The notes under the pieces were generated by a model. The model saw only the letters and a list, made by a program, of their open reading frames with translations. It did not search any database and was not told where the DNA came from. A DNA stretch of 38,925 nucleotides, taken from NCBI RefSeq assembly GCF_025934275.1, contig NZ_JAICYI010000032.1, positions 1-38,925 on the forward strand, written 5' to 3'. This document shows, piece after piece, positions 7,555 through 16,015 of the stretch. The stretch comes from Phenylobacterium sp. Lineage in GTDB: Bacteria; Pseudomonadota; Alphaproteobacteria; Caulobacterales; Caulobacteraceae. Within the stretch, counting starts at the first letter, position 1, and the number at the start of each line of letters is the position of its first letter. A program made the translations under genes and the position numbers.

Positions 7555-9701
7555 GGGTCCATGTCGATGGAGAGCCGCAGGGCGCCGGGCGGCCTCACCC
7601 GCGCCCGCCAGGCGGCCATGTAGGCCGAGAGGTCGACGCCGCGGTCGGCCCTGACCAGGAACCGCTTGCGCCGCCGGCCACGCACCAGGCCCAGAGGCGC
7701 ATCGGCAGGACCATAGACCTCGACGCCCGGCGCATTGGGCGCCGCCTCGGCCATTCGACGCATGAAGGTGTCCAGGCGCGCGGCGTCCACGTCGGAGGCG
7801 ATCACCGCCGCAAGCCGCCCGAACGGCGGCAGGCCCGCAGCCTCGCGCTCGGCCATCTCCGCGGCCACGAAGGCGTCGCGGTCCTGGACCTGCAGCGCCT
7901 GCATCACCGGGTGGTCGGGCGCATAGGTCTGCAGAAGAGCCCGCCCTGGCCGCTCGCGCCGGCCCGCCCGCCCCGTGGCCTGGGCGAGCAGCTGGTAGGT
8001 GCGCTCGGCCGCTCGAAGGTCACCGCCGCGCAGGCCCAGATCGGCGTCCACCACGCCCACCAGGGTGAGCTTCGGGAAGTTGTGTCCCTTGGCCGCCGCC
8101 TGGGTCGCCACCAGAATGTCGATCTCGCCCGCCGCCATGGCCTCGATCAGCCGCTTGCCTTCACGCGCATCGAACGCTGTGTCGGAGGAGAAGACGGCGA
8201 TTCGCGCCTCCGGAAACAGCTGGCGCGCCTCCTCCTCCACCCGCTCCACGCCGGGGCCGATCGAGATCAGGCTGTCCCGGACGCCGCAGTGCGGGCATTG
8301 CGTCGGCTTCGGCATGGAGAAGCCGGTCAGGTGGCAGACCAGCCGGCCGGAGTAGCGGTGCTCCACCAGCCAGCTGTCGGTGTCGGGGGCCGTCATCCGC
8401 TCGCCGCAGGCCCGGCACAGCACTAGCGGCGCATAGCCCCGGCGGTTCAGGAAGAGGAGCGTCTGCTCGCCCGCGGCCAGGGTCTCGCCCATCGCCGTCA
8501 CCAGCGGCGGCGAGAGCCAGCGGCCGGGCTCCGGCGGTGTTTCCCTGAGGTCCACGAGGTCGATCGCGGGCAGCCGCGCGGCGCCGTGCCGGTCGGCCAG
8601 CGTGAGCCAGCGATAGCGACCGGTCTCGGCGTTGCGCAGGGTCTCCAGCGACGGCGTCGCCGAGGCCAGCACCACCAGCGCGGCCTCGATCTTGCCCCGC
8701 GCCACCGCCATATCGCGCGCGTGGTAGATGAACCCCTCCTCCTGCTTGAACGAGGCGTCGTGCTCTTCGTCGACAACGATCAGCTTCAGCCTGCGGAACG
8801 GGAGGAACAGCGCCGAGCGCGCGCCGACCACGATCCGGCACCCGCCGCCGATCACACCCTCCCACACGCGCCGGCGCGCCGGCGGAACGACGTCGGAGTG
8901 CCACTCCCCGGGCGCGGCCCCGAAGCGCGCGGCGACACGATCGATCACCGCCTGCGTCAGCGCGATCTCCGGCAGCAGGATCAGCGCCTGCGCCTCGGGA
9001 TCGGCCGCCAGGGCGGCGGCGACGCTCTCCAGATAGACCTCCGTCTTGCCAGACCCGGTGACGCCGTCCAGCAGCGCGACCTGGAAGCCGCCCGCCCTCG
9101 CCATGGCCCTGAGCTCGGCCGCCGCGGCGGCCTGGCTCGCGTTGAGCGCCGCGCCGGCTCGCGCGGCGTCGGGCGCATCGAACCCCAGCTGCGGCGCCGC
9201 CGTCCGCAACGCCAGCACGCCCTCATCGATCAGCGCCTTCACGACGCCGGCGGAGACGCCGGCCAGGCGGGCCAGCGCCGCCCCGCTCGCGGCCCCTGCC
9301 CCGACGGCTGTCAGCACCCTCGTCCGGGCCGGCGTCGGGCGGACCGGCGCCCGTCCGGTCGGCTCGATGACCCGCAGCGGCTTGGGCTTCGGCGCCCGCG
9401 CGCCCCTGAGCGCGATCGCCAGCGGCTGGCCCGGCGCATCGACGGCGTAGCGCGCCGCCCACTGCACGAATTCCAGCGTGCTCGCAGGAAGCGCGGCCTC
9501 CTCGAGCCGGCCTTGCACAGGCTTCAGGGCCCGATTGCCGCCGGCCGCCTCGCGCAGACCCACGACCACGCCCCGCAGGAGGTTCGGACCCAGCGGCGCG
9601 GCCACCTGATCGCCGAGCGCCAGCGCCATCCCCTCCGGCTCGGCGTAATCGAACGCCTCCGGCAGGGGCAGCGGCAGCAGGACCGAGGCGATTCGGCTCA
9701 T
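7539..9701 (-). CDS. priA: Primosomal replication restart helicase PriA
   Basis: This is a 720-residue PriA, the 3'-to-5' superfamily-2 helicase that recognises stalled forks and reloads the replicative helicase. The N-terminal DNA-binding domain begins [17 protein letters not shown]. The Walker A motif is GVTGSGKT (213-220), Walker B is DEEH (311-314), and later helicase motifs [12 protein letters not shown] (about 532-543) and [13 protein letters not shown] are present. PriA normally binds two zincs through eight cysteines. Here the outer pairs remain (Cys429/Cys432 and Cys469/Cys472), but the inner site is eroded: the third and fourth cysteines are Ala438 and Thr441, the fifth is Cys456, and the sixth is Thr459. 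The start at 9701 has no clear ribosome site, but the family N-terminus begins there. Divergent from the transaldolase gene. Confidence 0.95.
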   Translation of the reverse strand: MSRIASVLLPLPLPEAFDYAEPEGMALALGDQVAAPLGPNLLRGVVVGLREAAGGNRALKPVQGRLEEAALPASTLEFVQWAARYAVDAPGQPLAIALRGARAPKPKPLRVIEPTGRAPVRPTPARTRVLTAVGAGAASGAALARLAGVSAGVVKALIDEGVLALRTAAPQLGFDAPDAARAGAALNASQAAAAAELRAMARAGGFQVALLDGVTGSGKTEVYLESVAAALAADPEAQALILLPEIALTQAVIDRVAARFGAAPGEWHSDVVPPARRRVWEGVIGGGCRIVVGARSALFLPFRRLKLIVVDEEHDASFKQEEGFIYHARDMAVARGKIEAALVVLASATPSLETLRNAETGRYRWLTLADRHGAARLPAIDLVDLRETPPEPGRWLSPPLVTAMGETLAAGEQTLLFLNRRGYAPLVLCRACGERMTAPDTDSWLVEHRYSGRLVCHLTGFSMPKPTQCPHCGVRDSLISIGPGVERVEEEARQLFPEARIAVFSSDTAFDAREGKRLIEAMAAGEIDILVATQAAAKGHNFPKLTLVGVVDADLGLRGGDLRAAERTYQLLAQATGRAGRRERPGRALLQTYAPDHPVMQALQVQDRDAFVAAEMAEREAAGLPPFGRLAAVIASDVDAARLDTFMRRMAEAAPNAPGVEVYGPADAPLGLVRGRRRKRFLVRADRGVDLSAYMAAWRARVRPPGALRLSIDMDPYSFL

Positions 9702-9767
9702 GGGCGGACGATTGCGCTCGGGCGGCCAACCGCTACAAGCGGCGCAAGCCACCCCTGAGGTCTTCGG

Positions 9768-10421
9768 ATGCAGCTTTTCCTCGACACCGCCGACGTGGCC
9801 GTCCTGAAGGACCTGGCCGCCACCGGTCTGGTGGACGGCGTGACCACCAATCCCACTCTGATCGCCAAGACCGGACGCCCCATGCTGCAGGTCATCGCCG
9901 AGATTTGCGACATCGTCGAGGGGCCGGTCAGCGCCGAGGTGGCGGCCGTGGAGTCGCAGGCCATGCTGGCCGAGGGCCGCAAGCTGGCCGCCATCGCGAG
10001 CAACGTGGTGGTCAAGGCGCCGCTGACCCGCGAGGGGCTCATCGCGGTGCGCCAGTTCGCGGCCGAAGGCATCCAGACGAATGTCACCCTGTGCTTCTCC
10101 GCCGCCCAGGCGCTGCTCGCGGCCAAGGCGGGCGCCAACTACATTTCGCCGTTCGTCGGCCGGCTGGACGATCATGGCGCGCTCGGCATGGAGGTGGTGA
10201 GCGAGATCCGCGCGATCTACGACAACTACGACTTCGACACCGAAATCCTCGCCGCCTCGATTCGCAATTCGGGCCACGTGGCGGCCGCCGCGATCGCCGG
10301 CGCCGACTGCGCCACCATCCCGCCGGATGTTTTTGAGAGCCTTTTCAAGCACCCGTTAACCGAAAAGGGTCTCCAAACATTCCTGAGCGATTGGGCCAAG
10401 ACGGGCCAGTCGATTCTGTGA
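9768..10421 (+). CDS. Transaldolase, short TalC/FSA type
   Basis: This is a 217-residue TIM-barrel aldolase of the TalC/FSA subfamily. It should transfer dihydroxyacetone units between sugar phosphates in the non-oxidative pentose phosphate pathway in the cytoplasm. Visible motifs are [23 protein letters not shown] and VVVKAPLT with the Schiff-base lysine at Lys83. The segment [10 protein letters not shown] has Phe129 where fructose-6-phosphate aldolases carry a catalytic-site tyrosine; this favours transaldolase over aldolase activity. That inference rests on the known Tyr/Phe switch in this family. The gene is divergent from priA (66-base spacer) and is followed after 24 bases by the DUF484 gene. 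Confidence 0.92.
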   Translation: MQLFLDTADVAVLKDLAATGLVDGVTTNPTLIAKTGRPMLQVIAEICDIVEGPVSAEVAAVESQAMLAEGRKLAAIASNVVVKAPLTREGLIAVRQFAAEGIQTNVTLCFSAAQALLAAKAGANYISPFVGRLDDHGALGMEVVSEIRAIYDNYDFDTEILAASIRNSGHVAAAAIAGADCATIPPDVFESLFKHPLTEKGLQTFLSDWAKTGQSIL

Positions 10422-10445
10422 GCTGATCGCTTCCGGGGGCGGGAC

Positions 10446-11129
10446 ATGGACGGATCGCAAGGCGGGATGGACGGCTTGCCGTTGGAGCCCGCAGCCGTCC
10501 GCCGGTTCCTGTCCGACAACCCGGAGTTCATCCGCGATGACGCGGGGCTGCTGGATGAGCTCGGCCTGCGGGTCGCCGCCGGCAACGTCGTCGACTTCGC
10601 GCCCGCGGCGCTCGCCCGCGTGCACGCCGCCCATCAGCGCGAGGCGATGCAGCGTCAGCAGATCGAGGCCGTGGCCCGCGCCAACTTCTCCGCCCAGGCC
10701 CAGACCCACGGGGCGGTGATCGACCTGCTCGACGCGCGCAATCACTCCGACCTCGCCTGGCGGCTGGACGAACTCGCCCAGCACCGCTTCGGGCTCACCG
10801 CCGCCGTGGTCGCGCTCGAAGCCGAGGCGCGCGTGCCGGCCGGCTGGACCCGGCTGGTGGAGGGGCAGGTGGACCTCATCCTTGGCGGCGCGCAGCGGCT
10901 CGCCCGGATGGGCTTCGCCCCGACCGCCCTGCCGCTGTTCGGCGCCCGCTGCGACCAGGTCCGCTCCATGGCCATGGTGCGCGTGGCCATGTGGGAGCCG
11001 GCGCGGCAAGGCCTGCTCGCCTTCGGCTCGGCCGATCCCCAGGGGTTCACCGAGGAGATGGGCGTCGAGCTGGTGGCTTTCCTGGCGCGGGTCGTGGAGC
11101 GCACTGCCGAGCGGTGGCCGATCCTGTGA
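10446..11129 (+). CDS. DUF484 family protein
   Basis: This 227-residue protein matches DUF484. The N-terminal helical part has VRRFLSDNPEFIRDDAGLLDEL (family pattern: V..FL..NP.F......LL), followed by a coiled stretch around RVHAAHQREAMQRQQIEAV and a GAF-like C-terminal half ending LVAFLARVVER. The function is unknown. The family is typically encoded immediately before xerC, as here, where its TGA overlaps the xerC GTG start (GTGA), indicating translational coupling. GGGGGCGGGAC before the ATG is a weak ribosome site; an in-frame ATG eight codons in is the alternative start. Confidence 0.87.
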   Translation: MDGSQGGMDGLPLEPAAVRRFLSDNPEFIRDDAGLLDELGLRVAAGNVVDFAPAALARVHAAHQREAMQRQQIEAVARANFSAQAQTHGAVIDLLDARNHSDLAWRLDELAQHRFGLTAAVVALEAEARVPAGWTRLVEGQVDLILGGAQRLARMGFAPTALPLFGARCDQVRSMAMVRVAMWEPARQGLLAFGSADPQGFTEEMGVELVAFLARVVERTAERWPIL

Positions 11130-12040
11130 CCGCGGAAGAGGCGCTGGCGCTCTGGCTGGAGCATCTGGCCCATGAGCGGCGCGCCTCGCCCCGGACGCTG
11201 GAGGCCTACGGCTTCGCCGCGCGCCGCTATCTGGGCTTCCTCACCGAGCACCGCGGCGAGCGCCTCACGCTGACATGCCTCGCCGATGTCACCGCCGGCG
11301 AGGTCCGCGCCTGGCTGGCGCACCTGCGCGGCGGCGAGCGGCCGCTGTCGCCCCGCTCACTCAGCCAGGCGCTCTCTGCGATCCGCGCCTTCCACAGGTT
11401 CCTGGATCGGCGTCTGGGAACGCCGAACGCGGGCCTCGCCCTGGTCCGCGGCCCGCGCGTGAAATCCGGCGCGCCGCGCCCGGTGAGCGAAGACCAGGCG
11501 CTCGGCCTGATCGCCGAGCCGGCCCTCGATCCCGACCGCGAGGATTGGGAAGCGGCCCGCGACCAGGCGGTGCTGACCCTGCTTTACGGCTGCGGGCTGC
11601 GGATCTCCGAAGCCCTGTCCCTGAGGCGGGCCGACGCGCCGATCCCGGACAGCCTGCGGATCACCGGCAAGGGTTCGAAGACGCGGATCGTGCCGGTGCT
11701 GCCGGCGGTCCGCGAAGCGGTGGAGGCCTATCTGAGAGCCGCGCCCTTCGTCCTTGCGCCGGAGGAGCCGCTGTTCCGCGCCAAGCGCGGCGGGCCGCTC
11801 ACCCCGCGTCACGTGCAAGCCACCCTCCAGGCGCTGCGCAGCCGGCTCGGCCTGCCGGCCAGCGCCACGCCGCACGCGCTGCGCCATTCGTTTGCGACGC
11901 ACCTGTTAGGCGCCGGCGCGGACCTGCGCGCGATCCAGGAGCTGCTGGGCCATGCCTCGCTCTCCACGACCCAGCGCTATACCCAGGTGGACGCCGCCGC
12001 GCTGCTCAGCGCCTATTCCAAGGCCCATCCTCACGCCTGA
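11126..12040 (+). CDS. xerC: Tyrosine recombinase XerC
   Basis: This is a 304-residue tyrosine recombinase that, with XerD, resolves chromosome dimers at dif. The N-terminal core-binding domain (about 4-105) contains HLAHERRASPRTLEAYGFA. The catalytic domain has Arg159 (GCGLRISEALSLR), Lys182 (TGKGSKTR), His250 and Arg253 (HALRHSFATHLL), His276 (ELLGHASLSTTQRYT) and the nucleophile Tyr285. The GTG at 11126 overlaps the DUF484 stop; a GTG four codons earlier (11114) is equally possible. Operon position directly after DUF484 supports XerC rather than XerD. It ends three bases before the convergent small gene at 12044. Confidence 0.93.
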   Translation: MTAEEALALWLEHLAHERRASPRTLEAYGFAARRYLGFLTEHRGERLTLTCLADVTAGEVRAWLAHLRGGERPLSPRSLSQALSAIRAFHRFLDRRLGTPNAGLALVRGPRVKSGAPRPVSEDQALGLIAEPALDPDREDWEAARDQAVLTLLYGCGLRISEALSLRRADAPIPDSLRITGKGSKTRIVPVLPAVREAVEAYLRAAPFVLAPEEPLFRAKRGGPLTPRHVQATLQALRSRLGLPASATPHALRHSFATHLLGAGADLRAIQELLGHASLSTTQRYTQVDAAALLSAYSKAHPHA

Positions 12041-12043
12041 GGG

Positions 12044-12331
12044 CTACTTCTCCGGCACATCCGCCGCGCGTCCGTCGCCTTCGACGTCGTAGCGCACGAT
12101 CAGCGGGGCGGGGCAGCCGCCGATGCTGCGCTCGACCGCGATCTCCTCGTGCGCCTTGGGCAGGTCGCCCAGCTTGTGGAACAGGCGAGAATTGGGCGGG
12201 GCTTTGGTGAGCTCAGTCACGTGCCGCAGGCAGGCCGGGGGCGCTTTCAGGAGTGTCCCGTCGGGCGTGAAGGGATGCACGGCGCCGGTCGGCGCCGCAG
12301 CCATGGTCGAGGCGAGCAGAAGAGCGAGCAT
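12044..12331 (-). CDS. Small exported protein of unknown function
   Basis: This 95-residue protein starts with a short hydrophobic leader (MLALLLASTMAAAP) that looks like a signal peptide, followed by a polar body with two cysteines (in PPACLRHV and IGGCPAPL) that could form a periplasmic disulfide. I do not recognise the family. A near-perfect ribosome site (AAAGGAGG) five bases before the ATG makes the gene convincing. It follows the GNAT gene on the same strand (57-base gap) at the far end of the TCA gene run. Confidence 0.75.
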   Translation of the reverse strand: MLALLLASTMAAAPTGAVHPFTPDGTLLKAPPACLRHVTELTKAPPNSRLFHKLGDLPKAHEEIAVERSIGGCPAPLIVRYDVEGDGRAADVPEK

Positions 12332-12388
12332 TTCGGCCTCCTTTCGCGTGCGGCGGGAATACTGGCGCCGCAGCTGGTCCGGCGCAAT

Positions 12389-12829
12389 TCAACTCGGCGG
12401 ATCGCGCACCAGCCTGAGCCACGGCACGTCGCTCCCGCGATCGCGGCCGCGCTCGACGCAGCGGAATCCTTCGCGGGCGTAGAAGACCTGGGCGCGGGCG
12501 TTGGGCTCCTGCACCTTCAGCGACAGCGGCCCGCCCACGATCCGCGCCACGTGATCGAGCAGCGCCTTGCCGACGCCGCGTCCGCGCTCGGCCACATAGA
12601 GCGAGTGCAGGAACTTCTGCGGCCGATAGATCGCGGCGAGGCCCAGGATGCGCCCGTCTTCCAAGGCCACGTAGACCTCCTCCTCGCGCGCGGCCAGCAG
12701 GAAGTCGGCGCGCCGGTGCCGCTCCGGCGGCTGCCAGGTGAACGTCTCCTTGAGCACGCGCACGTAGAGGTCGGCGCAAGCGGCCCGTTCCTCGGGGCGC
12801 ATCCGGCGGATCTCCAGGCCCCCGCGCAA
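12389..12829 (-). CDS. GNAT family N-acetyltransferase
   Basis: This is a 146-residue acetyltransferase of the GNAT superfamily, using acetyl-CoA on an unknown acceptor. It shows the first strand LEIRRMRPEE, the motif A pyrophosphate loop RGRGVGKALL (82-91) and the late motif ARAQVFYAREGFR. The start is taken as TTG at 12829: its frame opens directly at the lpd stop, TTG is nine bases beyond that stop with GAGGGG upstream, and the first ATG (12802) would cut into the first beta strand. Coupling to lpd is likely, but a functional link is not implied. Confidence 0.85.
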   Translation of the reverse strand: MRGGLEIRRMRPEERAACADLYVRVLKETFTWQPPERHRRADFLLAAREEEVYVALEDGRILGLAAIYRPQKFLHSLYVAERGRGVGKALLDHVARIVGGPLSLKVQEPNARAQVFYAREGFRCVERGRDRGSDVPWLRLVRDPPS

Positions 12830-12838
12830 GCCGACCCC

Positions 12839-14242
12839 TCAGGCCTGCATCGTCCACCCCTCCACGCCCATGGCCGCCTGCTTGAGAGCCTCGGAGCGCG
12901 TGGGGTGGGCGTGGCAGGTGCGGGCCACGTCCTCGGACGCCGCCCGGAAGGCCATGGCGACGCAGTATTCGCCGATCATCTCGGAGACGTCGGGGCCGAT
13001 CATGTGCACGCCCAGCACCTCGTCGCTCGCCGCATCGGCCAGCACCTTCACGAAGCCCTCGGTCTCGTGGTTGATCCTGGCCCGCGAATTGGCCGTGAAC
13101 GGGAACTTGCCGGTCTTGTAGGCCCGACCCGCAGCCTTCAGCTCCTCCTCGGTCTTTCCGACCCAGGCGACCTCCGGATAGGTGTAGATGACGCTGGGCA
13201 CGAGGTTGTAGTCCACGTGCCCGTACTTGCCGGCGATCATCTCGATGCAGGCCACGGCGTCCTCCTCGGCCTTGTGCGCCAGCATCGGCCCGAGCGTCAC
13301 GTCGCCGATCGCCCAGACGCCGGGCGCGCTGGTCCGCAGGTGGTCGGTCTCAATGAAGCCGCGCTTGTCCGGGGTGATCCCGACGCTCTCCAGGCCGAGG
13401 TCCTTGGTGTACGGCCGCCGGCCGATGGCGAGCAGGACATGGTCGGCCTGCAGGGTCTCCGCCGCCCCACCGGCGACCGGCTCGACCGTGAGGCTCGCGC
13501 CGCTCTTCGAAGTCTTGGCCGCGGTCACCTTCGAGCCCAGCCGGAACTCGACGCCCTGCTTGGTCAGCGACCGCTGCAGCGCCTTGGCGATCTCGCCGTC
13601 GGCCGCCGGGGTGATCCGGTCGAGGAATTCGACTACCGTGACCTTGGCCCCGAGCCTGCGCCACACCGAGCCGAGCTCCAGGCCGATGATCCCGGCCCCG
13701 ATGACCAGCAGACTCTCCGGAACCTGCGGCAGGGCCAAGGCGCCGGTGGAATCGACGATCCGCTGCTGGTCGACGGTGACGCCGGGCAGAGGCGTGGGCT
13801 CCGAGCCTGTCGCGATGACGATATTCCGGGCTTCCAGCGCCATGGTCTTGCCGTCGGCTCCGGTCACGTCGACCTTGCCCGGGCCGGCGATCTTCCCTGC
13901 GCCCTTGATCCAGTCGACCTTGTTCTTCCGGAACAGGAATTCGACGCCCTTGGTGAGCGCCGTCACCGACTCGTCCTTCTGCTTCATCATCTGGCCGAGG
14001 TTGAGCTTCGGCGACGCCTCGATGCCGAGCGCCGCGAAGTCGTCGGCGGCTATCTCGAACAGCTCGGAGGCGTGCAGCAGCGCCTTTGACGGCATGCAGC
14101 CGACATTGAGACAGGTGCCGCCCAGCGTGGCGCGCATCTCCACGCAGGCGACCTTCAGGCCCAGCTGGCCCGCCCGGATGGCGGCGTTGTACCCCCCAGG
14201 GCCGCCTCCGATGATCACGACGTCGTAGCTGGTCTCGGCCAT
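12839..14242 (-). CDS. lpdA: Dihydrolipoyl dehydrogenase (E3)
   Basis: This 467-residue flavoprotein reoxidises the lipoyl arms of 2-oxoacid dehydrogenase complexes, passing electrons via FAD to NAD+. It has the FAD-binding GGGPGG (12-17), the redox disulfide GGTCLNVGCMPSK with Cys44 and Cys49, an NAD-binding GAGIIGLELGSVW segment, and the dimerisation-domain pair His446/Glu451 in HPTRSE. Full length for the family. It lies downstream of sucA and sucB on the same strand with a small lipoprotein gene between, so it is most likely the E3 of the 2-oxoglutarate complex, possibly shared with pyruvate dehydrogenase. Confidence 0.96.
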   Translation of the reverse strand: MAETSYDVVIIGGGPGGYNAAIRAGQLGLKVACVEMRATLGGTCLNVGCMPSKALLHASELFEIAADDFAALGIEASPKLNLGQMMKQKDESVTALTKGVEFLFRKNKVDWIKGAGKIAGPGKVDVTGADGKTMALEARNIVIATGSEPTPLPGVTVDQQRIVDSTGALALPQVPESLLVIGAGIIGLELGSVWRRLGAKVTVVEFLDRITPAADGEIAKALQRSLTKQGVEFRLGSKVTAAKTSKSGASLTVEPVAGGAAETLQADHVLLAIGRRPYTKDLGLESVGITPDKRGFIETDHLRTSAPGVWAIGDVTLGPMLAHKAEEDAVACIEMIAGKYGHVDYNLVPSVIYTYPEVAWVGKTEEELKAAGRAYKTGKFPFTANSRARINHETEGFVKVLADAASDEVLGVHMIGPDVSEMIGEYCVAMAFRAASEDVARTCHAHPTRSEALKQAAMGVEGWTMQA

Positions 14243-14314
14243 AGATGCGCCCGCTCAGATCAGGTGGGGGCGCACCCTATTCTGGGCTTGGCCGAAATCA
14301 ACCGGCGAGGCCGG

Positions 14315-14569
14315 TCAGTGCGGGCCGGGGCCGGGCGTGTTGCTGACCGAGCCGCTGGTCCCCGGATTGCTGACCCCGCCGTTGGGCGAGGGGCCCGCCC
14401 CGCCCGGCTGCGCCGAGCCGTTAGAGTTCTGGTTGTTGGCGTTGTCGATCTCCGCCTGGGCGCCGGTCCGCGGAGCGGCGCCGCCGCTCCCCATCGTATC
14501 GCAGGCGCCGAGCGCCAGCGTCAGCGCCGCCGCGGAGGCGGCCAGAGTCGCAGTCTTGAGGATGGACAT
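14315..14569 (-). CDS. Small lipoprotein, Gly/Ser/Asn/Pro-rich
   Basis: This 84-residue protein has a lipoprotein signal peptide with lipobox LGAC and lipidation at Cys23, followed by Asp24. The mature part is low-complexity and likely disordered, rich in Gly, Ser, Asn and Pro. I do not recognise a family beyond this. The ATG at 14569 has GAGG upstream; a TTG two codons earlier is in frame. It sits between sucB and lpd on the same strand, with 115 bases after sucB and 72 before lpd, so it may be transcribed with the TCA genes without sharing their function. A short hairpin (arms 14589-14594 and 14600-14605) lies just upstream. Confidence 0.75.
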   Translation of the reverse strand: MSILKTATLAASAAALTLALGACDTMGSGGAAPRTGAQAEIDNANNQNSNGSAQPGGAGPSPNGGVSNPGTSGSVSNTPGPGPH

Positions 14570-14684
14570 GCGCAAACCTCGTGCAGCCGACGGCTCCGTG
14601 CCGTCCGCGCGTGAACCCGCCGCGGAGCGCAGCCGTTCCGAAGCCCGGCCTTTTCCTCGCCCGGGCGCCGGGCCAGGCGGGCGG

Positions 14685-15974
14685 CTAGAGGTCGAGGAGC
14701 AGCCGCTGCGGCTCCTCGACGGCTTCCTTCACATGCACCAGGAAGGTGACCGCGCCCTGGCCGTCGACGACGCGGTGATCATAGGAGAGCGCCAGGTACA
14801 TCATCGGCCGAGCGGTGACCTGGCCCGCCACCACCATCGGTCGTTCCTGGATCTTGTGCATGCCAAGGATCCCGGACTGCGGGGCGTTGAGGATCGGCGT
14901 GGACATCAGCGAGCCATAGACCCCGCCGTTGGAGATGGTGAAAGTCCCGCCCTGCAGGTCCTCGAGCGCCAACTGGCCGTCACGCGCCTTCCTGCCGAGC
15001 GCGCCGATCGCCTTCTCGATCTCGGCCAGGCTCATCTGGTCCGCGTCGCGGACCACCGGCGTGACCAGGCCCCGCTCGGTGCCGACCGCCACCGAGATGT
15101 CGTAGTGGTTCTTGTAGATGATGTCCGCGCCGTCGATCTCGGCGTTGACCTCGGGCACCAGCTTCAGGGCGTGGATCACCGCCTTCACGAAGAAGCTCAT
15201 GAATCCGAGCTTCACGCCGTGGGTCTTCTCGAAGGCGTCCTTGTACTGGCTGCGCAGCGCCATCACCGCGCTCATGTCCACCTCGTTGAAGGTGGTCAGC
15301 ATGGCGGCGGCGTTCTGCGCCTCTTTCAGGCGGCGCGCGATGGTCTGGCGCAGCCGCGTCATCCGCACCCGTTCCTCGCGCTCGTGGATCGGACGGGGGC
15401 CGGCCGGCGCCGGCGGAACCTCAGGCGCCTTGGCGCGCGATTCCAGGGCCGCGAGCGCATCGCCCTTGGTGATCCGGCCGTCCTTGCCGGTGCCGGAAAT
15501 GCCCGCAGGATCGATCCGGTTCTCGGCCACGATCCGCTGGGCCGAAGGCGCGAGCACCGGCTCGGCGGCGGCGCGGGCGGGTGGGCCGGTGTCGGGCACG
15601 GGCGCGGACTTGGGCGCAGGCTTCCCGGGCTGCGGCCCTGACTGCAGCTCGCCAGCGGGGACAGGGGCGGGCTTGGAGCTCGTCGCCGGGGCAGGCGCCG
15701 CGGCCTGGCCGCCGCCGTTCGCCTTCGGCCGGGCCGTCGCCCCTTCGGTGATCTTGCCGAGCACCGCGCCGGGCTCGACCGTCGCGCCTTCCTCCGCGTC
15801 GATCTCCGACAGCACGCCGTCGGCGGGGGCCGCGACCTCGAGCGAGACCTTGTCGGTCTCCAGCTCGACCAGGATCTCGTCCTTGCGCACCTGCTCGCCG
15901 GCCTTCTTGGCCCAGCGCGCCACCGTCGCCTCGGTGACGGACTCGCCAAGCGCCGGCGTCATGATGTCGGCCAT
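14685..15974 (-). CDS. sucB: 2-oxoglutarate dehydrogenase E2, dihydrolipoyl succinyltransferase
   Basis: This 429-residue protein is the core of the 2-oxoglutarate dehydrogenase complex and transfers succinyl groups from its lipoyl arm to CoA. The N-terminal lipoyl domain has ETDKVSLEV with the lipoylated Lys42. A long Ala/Pro linker (about 80-160) leads to the E1/E3-binding domain ([20 protein letters not shown], about 163-182, ending [10 protein letters not shown]). The C-terminal catalytic domain ends with [16 protein letters not shown], containing the active-site His and Asp. One lipoyl domain is present, as usual for this enzyme. It follows sucA after 41 bases on the same strand, with GGGAG upstream of the ATG. 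Confidence 0.96.
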   Translation of the reverse strand: MADIMTPALGESVTEATVARWAKKAGEQVRKDEILVELETDKVSLEVAAPADGVLSEIDAEEGATVEPGAVLGKITEGATARPKANGGGQAAAPAPATSSKPAPVPAGELQSGPQPGKPAPKSAPVPDTGPPARAAAEPVLAPSAQRIVAENRIDPAGISGTGKDGRITKGDALAALESRAKAPEVPPAPAGPRPIHEREERVRMTRLRQTIARRLKEAQNAAAMLTTFNEVDMSAVMALRSQYKDAFEKTHGVKLGFMSFFVKAVIHALKLVPEVNAEIDGADIIYKNHYDISVAVGTERGLVTPVVRDADQMSLAEIEKAIGALGRKARDGQLALEDLQGGTFTISNGGVYGSLMSTPILNAPQSGILGMHKIQERPMVVAGQVTARPMMYLALSYDHRVVDGQGAVTFLVHVKEAVEEPQRLLLDL

Positions 15975-16015
15975 CTCGATGCGCTCCCTAGGTCCTCAAC
16001 ACACAAACCCGCCGC

